DNA of 64,000 nucleotides from Vibrio neptunius (lineage in GTDB: Bacteria; Pseudomonadota; Gammaproteobacteria; Enterobacterales; Vibrionaceae), in assembly GCA_019339365.1 (NCBI GenBank), contig CP079859.1, forward strand, positions 2,852,001 through 2,916,000, in the 5' to 3' direction. The notes beneath the pieces are model-generated. The model ran no database searches, was not told the origin of the DNA, and saw nothing but the letters and a program-made list of their open reading frames with translations. The translations under genes were made by a program, and so were the position numbers. Position 1 is the stretch's first letter, and each line of letters starts with the position of its first letter. Below, in pieces: positions 19,025-28,241 of the stretch.

Positions 19025-20967
19025 TGAAACTAATAAACTTTGGCGAGATCAACATTGATAAAGACATTCAAATATCAGAAGAAATAAATTTCAAATATAA
19101 TGTTTGGAGAATTCAATATTCACAATCAGAACATATATCACTAAACTTTGAAAAGTTTAGTGAAAATAATAATGTATCTAACTATAACGATTTGGTAATT
19201 TTAATAAAAATACTAACTTATTATGAATTCCCTAAATTATTCAATTTAAACATAACCAGTTGGTTGACAACAAATCATCGCCATTCATATTTTATTAATG
19301 TCGCTAAAAATTTTCTACTTGATTCTGGATTTACATCTAGAAAAATGCTTTCTAATATTACTTTAAGTCAATGTAAAGAGTATATTGAAGATTGTATTTC
19401 ACTATTTAAAAAAAGAATACCAGGTTCAATAACAAAACTGGATAGTGCAATATATTTTTTTGACAGATGGAGTGAATTATCTCATAAAAAAAGGTTACCA
19501 AAAGAATTCAGATTTGAATACGATAAGTATGATATTTTAGATAAAGAAAAACGTGCTGAACTAAGAACTCTCAAAGATGAACAATGCGATCCATGGCAAC
19601 CATTGGATGCAGACATTGTAAAATCCGTTTTCGATGAATCATTAAAGTATATACAAACTTTATCTCCAACAATTATTAAATGCTCCAATTTAGTAAAAGA
19701 AAAAGGACGACGAGACGATGGTTCTTCTTGGGGAACCATAAGAAAAGATGGTCGTACAAAACATATTTTTAAAGTACTCAAGAACATGAAAATTCCAGAC
19801 ATATATGATGGGGTTAAACTTTTCAATTTTAAACCTGTAACCAAAGAGGTTACTTCTTTAGGTTACGCCAGTGGTAAGCAAGATAGAACAACAATACCAA
19901 CCAATGAAATACGGCCAGCAGTTATTAAACTAAAACGAAGTTGTATATTCATTATAGGGTTATTTACTGGCTTAAGACGTCGTGAGATTGCATCACTTAA
20001 GGCTAATCAAGCATATCAAAAAAATGATTGTTTATACTTAGATATTATACGTTTTAAACAAGCCGCAGATTCCGAACAAGAAGGTGAAGAAGATAGTATC
20101 CCTGTACCAAAAATTGTTGCAGATGCTATTGATGTATTAATTGAATTATTTGCCATCAGTCGAAAGACATTAAATAGTCAATATCTTTTAGTAACAGATA
20201 TGCCTTCTAAAAAGAATTTTGAAAAAATAAAAATCGATACGATTACAAAAGACATTAGGAAAATAGTCGCTGATATAACTGATGTAACAGATGCTCATCC
20301 TCACCAACTACGAAAAACTATCGCATGGTTACTGATTTCAAGAAGTGAAAAAAACATTGATCTTATTCGTCAGCTCTTTGGTCATAAAAGTTACGGTATG
20401 ACGCTTCGATATATAATGCGTAACGAATTAATGGTAGAGAGTGTAATCGAGTTGTTAGAACACAACTACACAGAAGATCTACAAGAAATATTCGAGGCTA
20501 TCAATAATAATAATACAGCGGGAGATCTCTCAGATAAAATAAAAAAACGTATGGAAGAGCAAAATTATCCAGGTAGCATATTGGTAACCGATATTGAATC
20601 CTATGTGCGTGAATCACTAAAAGCTGGTATACCTTTGTTCGTATCGAGAGTCCCCATTGGTGGTTTCTGCATAAACGCAGGTAATGAAGATTCTATCCCA
20701 CCATGTATGATGAAAACCAATTCAAAAAGACCATGCGTTGATTTCTGTAACTACAAAGTGTGTGATTACCTAATTTTTAATGATGAATCAATTTCTAATA
20801 TTCACTCTCAAATTAACTACTACAAACAAAAGTTAAGCTATCTAGATGAATCAAGTAATGAAGGAGTAGTGACTTATTATCAAAAAGAAATTCTTGAACA
20901 CGAAGAACTTCTTAAGAGATTAGAAAATAAGAAAAATAACCAGAATTTTAAACAGGCTCAATTATGA
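19024..20967 (+). CDS. gmtY: Tyrosine recombinase, GmtY-like
   Basis: A 647-aa site-specific recombinase with a complete catalytic set: box I TGLRRREI (Arg about 318), HPHQLRKT (His 427, Arg 430), LFGHKSYG (His 454) and Tyr 463. A long N-terminal DNA-binding part (1-280) and a C-terminal extension with several cysteines (GGFCINAG, PPCMMK, RPCVDFCNYKVCDYL, about 550-590) followed by a coiled coil frame the core. It overlaps the next gene by 4 bp (ATGA). The order recombinase / HTH-coiled-coil / integrase and the sizes fit GmtY-GmtX-GmtZ of gamma-mobile-trio elements; the symbol is from memory of that family and was not searched. Confidence 0.75.
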   Translation: MKLINFGEINIDKDIQISEEINFKYNVWRIQYSQSEHISLNFEKFSENNNVSNYNDLVILIKILTYYEFPKLFNLNITSWLTTNHRHSYFINVAKNFLLDSGFTSRKMLSNITLSQCKEYIEDCISLFKKRIPGSITKLDSAIYFFDRWSELSHKKRLPKEFRFEYDKYDILDKEKRAELRTLKDEQCDPWQPLDADIVKSVFDESLKYIQTLSPTIIKCSNLVKEKGRRDDGSSWGTIRKDGRTKHIFKVLKNMKIPDIYDGVKLFNFKPVTKEVTSLGYASGKQDRTTIPTNEIRPAVIKLKRSCIFIIGLFTGLRRREIASLKANQAYQKNDCLYLDIIRFKQAADSEQEGEEDSIPVPKIVADAIDVLIELFAISRKTLNSQYLLVTDMPSKKNFEKIKIDTITKDIRKIVADITDVTDAHPHQLRKTIAWLLISRSEKNIDLIRQLFGHKSYGMTLRYIMRNELMVESVIELLEHNYTEDLQEIFEAINNNNTAGDLSDKIKKRMEEQNYPGSILVTDIESYVRESLKAGIPLFVSRVPIGGFCINAGNEDSIPPCMMKTNSKRPCVDFCNYKVCDYLIFNDESISNIHSQINYYKQKLSYLDESSNEGVVTYYQKEILEHEELLKRLENKKNNQNFKQAQL

Positions 20968-22064
20968 ATTTAAAGGAAGAGGATGTAAAAAATGTAATTG
21001 ATATCCTTATATCATCAGATTCTTTTAGTGTAAAAAAACTAGCTGAGTATCTTAAGGTTTCTCGGTCCTATTTATATAAAGAATTCCGACATCTACTACC
21101 TAAACCAGCAGGTATCACCAAAAAAAGAATAGAAAACGCTATTTTACGCATTAGACAACGGACAGGTCGCTCTCTCTTAACTATTTCGGAAGTAGCAAGA
21201 GAATCAGGAGTGAGTAGGCAAAGTATTTCTAGAGATTACAGTCATCTTTTATCTGTGAAAAAAGGTAAAAAACCTGTTGATATAATTCCTAATTCAACAA
21301 CAGAATCAGAAGAAAAAATTAAATTTCTAGAAGATCAAATTTCTTCTCTTAAACAGAAAAATGAAGAATATGAAGAGAATATTAAGTTAAAGGTTTACTC
21401 CGATATGATGAAGCAAGATCTTGCTTCATTTACAGCCCAAAAGGACAAAGCAAATGCTATCAAGCTACAAAATCAAAATGATGAAATAATAGCCATTAAT
21501 AAACAACAAATATCAGAACTAGCGGATCTACGATCGCAATTATCAGAATTAAAAAGAAAGTCTAAAACAATCATTCCTGGGTGTAATATTATTGCTCATA
21601 TCAAACCAGATTATAGCAATATTTCATCAAAAATGGATTTAAAAACTTCAATGGAGATTTTCTTCGAAATGGAAGAAAAAAACATAAATGATGCCATTGA
21701 TATCTGCTTCACTTCACAACCTAATTCAGTAATATTTTTTCAACCTTTCCTTAGTTGCAACTTTGAAAGTCTTAATATTACCTTATCAAAAGGTGATGTT
21801 ATTCTTATTGAAAGTAACTTTCCTCTTGCCAAGCAATTCAAAAAATTTTTACTAAATATAAGCGAAATTCCTATCCATTCAATATCATGTAAAGGTCAAG
21901 AATTACAATTGGCAAATTTCTATTGTCGAAAAAATCACACCAATAAATTCAGCGAAGAGTTTATAGAAAAGTTATATAAACTAATATCTTATCCAGACCA
22001 GAATGATGGTTTTAAATCTGTAACGCTTGTAAAGCCTAGCCCTTCTATTTCGGCGGTAAAATAG
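20964..22064 (+). CDS. gmtX: DNA-binding coiled-coil protein, GmtX-like
   Basis: A 366-aa protein. Two helix-turn-helix-like segments lie at the N terminus (SVKKLAEYLKVSRSYLYKEF near residue 18 and TISEVARESGVSRQSISRDY near 70). A long charged coiled coil covers about 110-200, and a C-terminal globular part (about 210-366) has no recognised domain. It is fused by 4-bp overlap to the recombinase upstream and sits 1 bp before the next recombinase. In this setting it is probably the DNA-binding partner that assembles the recombination complex, as inferred from position. Confidence 0.7.
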   Translation: MNLKEEDVKNVIDILISSDSFSVKKLAEYLKVSRSYLYKEFRHLLPKPAGITKKRIENAILRIRQRTGRSLLTISEVARESGVSRQSISRDYSHLLSVKKGKKPVDIIPNSTTESEEKIKFLEDQISSLKQKNEEYEENIKLKVYSDMMKQDLASFTAQKDKANAIKLQNQNDEIIAINKQQISELADLRSQLSELKRKSKTIIPGCNIIAHIKPDYSNISSKMDLKTSMEIFFEMEEKNINDAIDICFTSQPNSVIFFQPFLSCNFESLNITLSKGDVILIESNFPLAKQFKKFLLNISEIPIHSISCKGQELQLANFYCRKNHTNKFSEEFIEKLYKLISYPDQNDGFKSVTLVKPSPSISAVK

Positions 22065-22065
22065 C

Positions 22066-23355
22066 ATGCTTATTGAACGAAAATTAATCACATACCTATA
22101 TGAACGAATTGATTACTCTCATTATATTCTAAATTTAAAGATTAATGATAAGATAATATTGATGTCTGCTGTAAACGTATTTTTAAAAGAAAGAACATAC
22201 AAAAGTTTGAAAACTAGTGAACGATATTCAAATATATTAAAACGTTTCTTTGATTTTATAATAAGCAATAATGCTAACATAACCCAAAATTTCTGGCGAG
22301 AAGTTACAGATAGCGATATTCGTGAATGGCAAGGATATATAATAAAAAATAGAGATAATAAAAATAAGAAAAGGCCAAAGGATGATACTGTATATTTAGA
22401 TGCATGTATCGTTTTTGACTTCTATTCTTGGGCGGAAAGGAACCATTTCCCAGTTTTAATAAACTCAACAAGTGTTGACTGGAAATTTAACTTTCGAGAT
22501 GAAAGCAAACTTTTATCAAGTAAAGGCATCCTATCAGGAAGTGTTCCAGATTATGCAAATATTGATATTCGTAATACACGAATCAAACAATTTAGAAATT
22601 CTAGTAGTAATAAGTCTGACACAATCATGGAATTTGAAAATATCAAAGCTTTAGTGAACTCATATAGTGATCCAGTTTATCCAGTTATGTTTCTTTTAGC
22701 ACTAGCCACTGGAATGCGTGAACAGGGAGTATGCTCTTTCCCTTATATTGGAATCGGAGAAAATGATCATATTAGAACATATCCTGAAATAAAAAATTTA
22801 GTTCCCAAAGATCCCAAAGAAAAAACGCCCAAAACATTTCCTTTCACTACTATAGAAAAAGGGAATAAACAACGAACGCTACAAGTAAATATGTCTGCTT
22901 GGAAAGTAATATGTAAAATCTATTTACCACTTTATTACCGAAGAAAAAAATTATTTAAAAATAAATTTCCTAATAAAAATGTTGATGCTGTATTTTTCTT
23001 GAATAAAGCTGGTAAACCCGTAACACCAAAAATGGTGTCAGACGCAACTAACCGAGCAAAAAAGAAACTTAATGACCAGCACTTTCATTGGTCATTTCAC
23101 AGTACAAGGGACTGGTATGCCACAATGTTTATTATCAAACACTTAACTCGAGAACAGATCAATGCAGCACATTATGATGCTGCTATTGAAGATGCATTAC
23201 GCAAACAACTCGGGCACAGTGATATCAGAACAACATATATGCATTACATTCGTGTAGCTTCTCTTCTATTGGCAACACGTAATGGTGAATTAGATTTTTC
23301 GTTAGGGAACTCTGATGATTTTTGGAATAATATTGCTAAAACAATAGATAACTAG
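22066..23355 (+). CDS. gmtZ: Tyrosine recombinase, GmtZ-like
   Basis: A 429-aa integrase with an N-terminal SAM-like core-binding domain (about 10-130) and a catalytic domain. Box I is ATGMREQG (Arg 218), box II FHSTRDW (His 345, Arg 348), the GH motif LGHSDIRTTYMHY (His 384) and the nucleophile Tyr 391 or 394. It is the last gene of the tightly coupled recombinase operon. Base composition is much richer in A/T than the core genome, as for its neighbours. Confidence 0.75.
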   Translation: MLIERKLITYLYERIDYSHYILNLKINDKIILMSAVNVFLKERTYKSLKTSERYSNILKRFFDFIISNNANITQNFWREVTDSDIREWQGYIIKNRDNKNKKRPKDDTVYLDACIVFDFYSWAERNHFPVLINSTSVDWKFNFRDESKLLSSKGILSGSVPDYANIDIRNTRIKQFRNSSSNKSDTIMEFENIKALVNSYSDPVYPVMFLLALATGMREQGVCSFPYIGIGENDHIRTYPEIKNLVPKDPKEKTPKTFPFTTIEKGNKQRTLQVNMSAWKVICKIYLPLYYRRKKLFKNKFPNKNVDAVFFLNKAGKPVTPKMVSDATNRAKKKLNDQHFHWSFHSTRDWYATMFIIKHLTREQINAAHYDAAIEDALRKQLGHSDIRTTYMHYIRVASLLLATRNGELDFSLGNSDDFWNNIAKTIDN

Positions 23356-23422
23356 TTCTCTCATTGTCATTCAGCTTAATCCATAGCCAAGCTGCACACA
23401 ACGCATAATAAGGAATAAATCG

Positions 23423-23896
23423 ATGCACAAGGAAACCTTTAAAATTGCTCCTTTTAATCTTGATAATTTTAGATCGAAAGCAATACGGTTTGCGTCACTG
23501 ATAACAGAAAAATCAGGGTATGATAAGTTCAAATCAAAAGAACGATATAATTTGCTCGCTCAATCATTGGGTTATAACGACCATGGAGCCCTCGTGAAGT
23601 TATCGCGTTCCAGAAAAATCAGTAACAATAATGCCGTTTTTAGCATTTTTGTTTATAAGAAATACAGAGAAAAAATCATTGATACTTTTTGCGCAAACCT
23701 TCCTTCGATCAATAGAAAGCATATCGAAGCAGCCGCTGAGGAGATGATTATTGACGAGCGACTAGAAATTTCAAATTTTTTAATCTGTACTCCCATGAGC
23801 CGAGAATCTTTTTTGAGATCTCTTAATCATGAACATTATGAAGAAGTGACTTGGAGTAACCTTGATTCTGACAAATACGTAGCTCCAATTTACTAA
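23423..23896 (+). CDS. Unknown island protein B, paralogue of 16564-17148
   Basis: A 157-aa basic protein with AAGGAAT before the ATG. It shares with the protein at 16564-17148 the pattern F..KA..FASLITEKSGY..F.SKERYNLLAQSLGYND..AL and YREKIIDTFCANLPSINRKHI. No known domain is assigned. It closes the recombinase block at its 3' end, with the paralogue at the 5' end. It converges on the nuclease gene that ends at 24019; the 122-bp gap holds no evident gene. Confidence 0.65.
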   Translation: MHKETFKIAPFNLDNFRSKAIRFASLITEKSGYDKFKSKERYNLLAQSLGYNDHGALVKLSRSRKISNNNAVFSIFVYKKYREKIIDTFCANLPSINRKHIEAAAEEMIIDERLEISNFLICTPMSRESFLRSLNHEHYEEVTWSNLDSDKYVAPIY

Positions 23897-24018
23897 CCAC
23901 AGATTCTCATGATTTTGAAATATTTAATAAAAAGCCGTTAATTTTTGATGTATATCTTTCGAAAAAGCGGAACCAACTATAGGAGAATGTTCCGCCTTAC
24001 CACTACATCAAATTGACA

Positions 24019-24693
24019 TTAACGCCTACGAGATTTTTGATTTCGAAAAGCCGTTCTAAACTGTGATATTGTTTGTGCTTCTGAATCAGGATTTAAAGGA
24101 GTCAAACCAAGAAAACGTTGTCTTTTATGATGAGCAAGTACTCTATCAAGAGATTTCCCATCACGGTTACTTAAGAAAAACCGATCTTCCTTCCCTAAAT
24201 CCAATGTTGTTCCCAAAAATTCTCGACCTAGTGAGATCCCCAAATTACCGGAATAGAATTTACATTCAGCAGTTAAGACCGTATGGTTTTTCTTTGGATG
24301 GACCATATTTCGTCGACAAAATTCGCCTTCAGAAGCATCAACAACTAAAACATCACATTCATGGACAACGCCGGCAAGTCCTTCAACATACACACCTACA
24401 TGACCTTCAAAAATCAGGTCGTTGCCAAAATCGATCATCGCATGTGCATAATCATTAGCCTTCGAATAGATTCGCCCTGGAGATGATCTGAAAAATAATG
24501 TCTTAGGAGATTTTGTACCATTAACTGTTTGAAATGATATCGACGCTCCTTCTTGCCGAGCTGCTTCCAACACCAATGATAATGCATACACTTCAAAAGC
24601 ATCATTTGCCGCACCAGAAGATGTTACTGGAACCCTGTTTTTCAAATGTTGGTTATACGCGTTTTCAAGATCTTTCAGTGTCGTCATCGCCAT
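24019..24693 (-). CDS. Predicted PD-(D/E)XK nuclease
   Basis: A 224-aa protein. Asp 114 in VVHECDVLVVDA and Glu 143-Lys 145 in LTAECKFY form a PD-(D/E)XK-type active site; GAANDAFEVYALSLVLEAAR near residue 27 resembles the first helix of this fold with its acidic residue. The tail is basic. It overlaps the upstream gene by 29 bp and is the last gene of the ten-gene restriction operon. The nuclease call is from the motif and predicted secondary-structure order; the target is unknown. It may be an effector of a two-gene unit with the 163-aa protein. Confidence 0.65.
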   Translation of the reverse strand: MAMTTLKDLENAYNQHLKNRVPVTSSGAANDAFEVYALSLVLEAARQEGASISFQTVNGTKSPKTLFFRSSPGRIYSKANDYAHAMIDFGNDLIFEGHVGVYVEGLAGVVHECDVLVVDASEGEFCRRNMVHPKKNHTVLTAECKFYSGNLGISLGREFLGTTLDLGKEDRFFLSNRDGKSLDRVLAHHKRQRFLGLTPLNPDSEAQTISQFRTAFRNQKSRRR

Positions 24694-25156
24694 TCTCTAA
24701 CATTCCTTTAAAGCCATCGTACGCTAATTGACTTTCAGTCAAATCCCCATTTATGCTAATCGCCTTTATTTCATGAAGAACCTCTTGAGATACTTCATCA
24801 TTATCTGATGGCACAAACTTTATTGATTCAATAGTTGAATCAAACTTCAATAGATTTCCCAGTGCAGAATGCCGTATTTTAGGTACATCTAAAAAAGCAA
24901 CTTCGATAGATTTTAGGAGGACACCAACTTTCTCATCATGAGTAAAAGGTCTACTAGTTTCATATTTTTGACGTTTCCTCTTTTCCGGCGCAGGTAACTG
25001 ATCGGAAGGTACTAATTTAAAGAAGCTACTGTCAGTATCAGCTTCCTGAGCCTTCATTGATATACCTTGAGAAAAAGTATCTTCAATTTCGTCAGCTATC
25101 CAAGATGTGCCTGAGCGCTGCCTCAAGACAATTAAAAAATCTTCTATTTTTTCCAT
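24665..25156 (-). CDS. Unknown protein paired with the PD-(D/E)XK nuclease
   Basis: A 163-aa acidic protein with a central basic patch (PEKRKRQKYETSRPF, about 57-71). No domain is recognised and there is no signal peptide. It begins 49 bp after hsdR and overlaps the nuclease gene by 29 bp, so the two are surely coexpressed. It could be a partner, inhibitor or specificity factor of the nuclease; this is inference. Confidence 0.55.
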   Translation of the reverse strand: MEKIEDFLIVLRQRSGTSWIADEIEDTFSQGISMKAQEADTDSSFFKLVPSDQLPAPEKRKRQKYETSRPFTHDEKVGVLLKSIEVAFLDVPKIRHSALGNLLKFDSTIESIKFVPSDNDEVSQEVLHEIKAISINGDLTESQLAYDGFKGMLENGDDDTERS

Positions 25157-25205
25157 CTATAACAACTCATTTCCACTAAAACAAAAATCTTCAATAAGGC
25201 TCTCA

Positions 25206-28200
25206 TCAACCACCAACCATACGCTGCGTACTATGCGTCAACGCAGTCTCGAATGCTGTATCAGAAGCAAATAGCTTGTAAAACTCCATGTCTTCTTTCC
25301 GGCGGCGAAGCATGACTTCCTTAAGTATTTTTTTATACACCAGCTCTCGGTTGACCGGGTCTGGGTTATTTTTGTATTTCGATTCAAAATCCGGGTGTTG
25401 ACGAACACTCTCGGCAATCTTGATAAACTTGATACGTTGTTCTTCTGGCGTGGCGCTCCACCCTTGGAACCAGCGCTCGTTAAAGGTACGGATGATTTCA
25501 TCAAGCTCATCAGTTTCAGAGTCACCCCCATGAGCACTTCTAGGGTTAGGGTTTTGAGGGTCAACTGGTGTTTCGTCAGGATTTAGATGAATAGAATGAT
25601 TGAGCTTAACTCTCTGCAACCCATATGAACTCAAATCAACCGACTCTAAAAGCTTATCGAAAGCATCTGCATCTGAGTCATCTACCTTCAGTTTTGGAAT
25701 CAGAAACTTAAGGAACCAAAATAGTTTTTCCCATTCGACAATTTCATATGGCATGATTGACGCCATCTGACCGTAAATTTTTACGAACTGTTTGGCTTTA
25801 ATCTTGAAATCAACCTGTTCTTCTGGCTCTAGACCAAGCTCATCATCGAATCGAGCTACTGCGGTATCAATGATGGGGCTTAACGTTTGTGCATCTTCGT
25901 TATTAAAATAGCGAGAGACAAAATCTTCAACTTCATACCATTCATATACACCAACATCATCTAGGTCATCTTTCAACTCATGCAGGACATTAATATCAGT
26001 CGCTTGAGAGAGAGATGTGGCGGTATAGAAAGGATCAAATGATGCTTGTATATCTTCTACTGCGTTAAAGAAGTCCAGGACAAACAAATCTTCCGTTTTC
26101 TTACCCCATTTAGGCGCACTGCGGTTGAGTCGAGATAATGTTTGAACACACAGAACACCTGCAAGTTTTTTGTCTACATACATAGAGCAAAGCTTTGGTT
26201 GATCAAACCCTGTAAGGTATTTGTTTGCCACGACTAATAAGCGATGTTCATCCGTATCAAATTTGTCTTTCGTTTCCGTTTCTGCGAAGCCGTTAATATC
26301 AGCTTCAGTGTATTCAATACCATCAACAGTTTTTGAACCAGAAAAAGCAATCAGAACTTTGAAAGGGTTACCTGACTCTTCAAGAATACGGCGAATAGCT
26401 CGGTAATAACGTATAGCAGTCTCAATGTTCTGAGTAACAACCATACCTTTACCCTTGCCTTTTAACTTCTTAGCGTTAACGACTGAAGGTATAAAGTGCT
26501 CCAGCATGATTTCAGCTTTCGTATCGATCGTCTGTTGACTGCGCTCAACAAAAGCCCTCAGTTTCTTCTGAGCTTTCTTGGTATCAAACTCAGGGTTTTC
26601 AGCTATCGACTTTTCAATCTCGTAATAGCTTCTGTAAGTCGTATAGTTGGCTAGCACATCTAGAATGAAACCTTCTTCAATCGCCTGCTTCATCGAATAA
26701 AGGTGAAATGGCTTAAACGTGCCATCCGGTTGCTGCTGACCAAATTTCTCCAAGGTTGTATTTTTAGGTGTTGCAGTGAAAGCAAGATACGAGGCATTAC
26801 CACGCATTTTGCGTGATTTCATCGCCTGTAGAATTTTATCTTGTGCGTCTTCTTCCGCTTCAACGTCTTGTTTACCCATTGCCCGGTTCATATTGTCATG
26901 CGCAGAGCCAGACTGGGAGCTATGTGCTTCATCAATGATCACCGCGAAACGTTTATCACTGAGATCTTCAATCCCATCGATAATAAAAGGGAATTTTTGA
27001 ATAGTGGTGATAATTATTTTTTTACCACCCTCTAATGCGCGTTTAAGCTCCGAAGAGGTAAGAGCTGGCGCAATAATGTTTTTGACCTCGGAGAACTCTT
27101 TGATGTTATCTCTCAACTGTTTATCAAGTAAACGACGGTCCGTTACAACGATAACAGAGTCAAACAATGGTTGTTCCATTCCCTTACCGCCAGAAACTTC
27201 ATTAGTTTCCGGATAAGTTTCTATCAGTTGATATGCAGCCCAGGTGATAGAGTTTGATTTCCCAGACCCTGCGGAATGTTGAATCAAGTATGTATGACCA
27301 ACACCATAAGTGGAAGCATGAGCAATCAATCTACGTACAACATCAAGCTGATGGTAACGCGGGAAGAATAAGGTACGTTTCGCCAATGGAGTTTTGCTAC
27401 CGCCGTCAAGACGTACAAAGTGTTGAATAATGTTAGCGATGCTACTTTTGGTAAAGACTTCTTCCCATAGATATGCCGTTCGATGACCGTTAGGGTTTGG
27501 CGGGTTCCCTTTACCATGGTTATAACCTTTATTGAAAGGCAGGAAGAAAGTATTTTTCCCAGCTAATTTGGTGGTCATATACACTTCATCAGTATCGGCT
27601 GTCATATGGACCAAACAACGACCAAACGTGAGAAGTGGCTGAGTAGTATCTCTGTCTTCACGGTACTGTTTTTGACCATGGTAACGAGCTGTTTGCCCAG
27701 TCCACGCATTTTTCAACTCAAGAGTGACAATTGGGATACCGTTGATAAACAGCACCATATCTATTTCTTGCAGTGGATTGGCTAATGAGTAACGAAGCTG
27801 ACGTGTACAACTGAAAATATTAGCTGCAAAATTTTGTTTTACCTTGTCACTACTGCTTGCTAAAGGTGCCGGATACATGAGATTTAAATGAGCATCATCA
27901 ACTTTCAGTCCCTTTTTAAGCAGATGCAACACTCCATGTTTTTTGATCAGACGGTCGTAACGCTCTAAAATCTTACGTTGCCAATCACCCGGATTGTTCT
28001 TCTTCAATTTAGCCAGTTCTTGTTCCTGAGAGTCTTCAAGAAACTGCCAAAAGAAACGAGCATCCAATGCATACTGCATATTGAAATCAGAAGGGAAGCC
28101 AGATAGATAACCGCAATGTTGCATACCATAAGGCGTAATAGGATCATCAGAAATACCTATCTTTTGATCTTCAAGACAATGGCCAGTGAGTGCTTTTTCA

Positions 28201-28241
28201 ATACTAGCCTCTAACGCCTGCTCGTTAGTATTACTGACCAT
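25206..28241 (-). CDS. hsdR: Type I restriction enzyme subunit R (HsdR)
   Basis: A 1011-aa restriction and translocation subunit. The N-terminal nuclease has Asp 161 and the E-L-K motif (Glu 175, Lys 177) in LELKNAW. The helicase motor has Walker A HSAGSGKS (residues 322-329), DEAH (437-440), FTATPKN near 490, and a second RecA-like domain to about 750. It cleaves unmethylated DNA at a distance after translocation. Its start overlaps the DUF262/DUF1524 gene by 11 bp. Five other genes separate it from hsdM and hsdS but stay in the same operon. Confidence 0.95.
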   Translation of the reverse strand: MVSNTNEQALEASIEKALTGHCLEDQKIGISDDPITPYGMQHCGYLSGFPSDFNMQYALDARFFWQFLEDSQEQELAKLKKNNPGDWQRKILERYDRLIKKHGVLHLLKKGLKVDDAHLNLMYPAPLASSSDKVKQNFAANIFSCTRQLRYSLANPLQEIDMVLFINGIPIVTLELKNAWTGQTARYHGQKQYREDRDTTQPLLTFGRCLVHMTADTDEVYMTTKLAGKNTFFLPFNKGYNHGKGNPPNPNGHRTAYLWEEVFTKSSIANIIQHFVRLDGGSKTPLAKRTLFFPRYHQLDVVRRLIAHASTYGVGHTYLIQHSAGSGKSNSITWAAYQLIETYPETNEVSGGKGMEQPLFDSVIVVTDRRLLDKQLRDNIKEFSEVKNIIAPALTSSELKRALEGGKKIIITTIQKFPFIIDGIEDLSDKRFAVIIDEAHSSQSGSAHDNMNRAMGKQDVEAEEDAQDKILQAMKSRKMRGNASYLAFTATPKNTTLEKFGQQQPDGTFKPFHLYSMKQAIEEGFILDVLANYTTYRSYYEIEKSIAENPEFDTKKAQKKLRAFVERSQQTIDTKAEIMLEHFIPSVVNAKKLKGKGKGMVVTQNIETAIRYYRAIRRILEESGNPFKVLIAFSGSKTVDGIEYTEADINGFAETETKDKFDTDEHRLLVVANKYLTGFDQPKLCSMYVDKKLAGVLCVQTLSRLNRSAPKWGKKTEDLFVLDFFNAVEDIQASFDPFYTATSLSQATDINVLHELKDDLDDVGVYEWYEVEDFVSRYFNNEDAQTLSPIIDTAVARFDDELGLEPEEQVDFKIKAKQFVKIYGQMASIMPYEIVEWEKLFWFLKFLIPKLKVDDSDADAFDKLLESVDLSSYGLQRVKLNHSIHLNPDETPVDPQNPNPRSAHGGDSETDELDEIIRTFNERWFQGWSATPEEQRIKFIKIAESVRQHPDFESKYKNNPDPVNRELVYKKILKEVMLRRRKEDMEFYKLFASDTAFETALTHSTQRMVGG

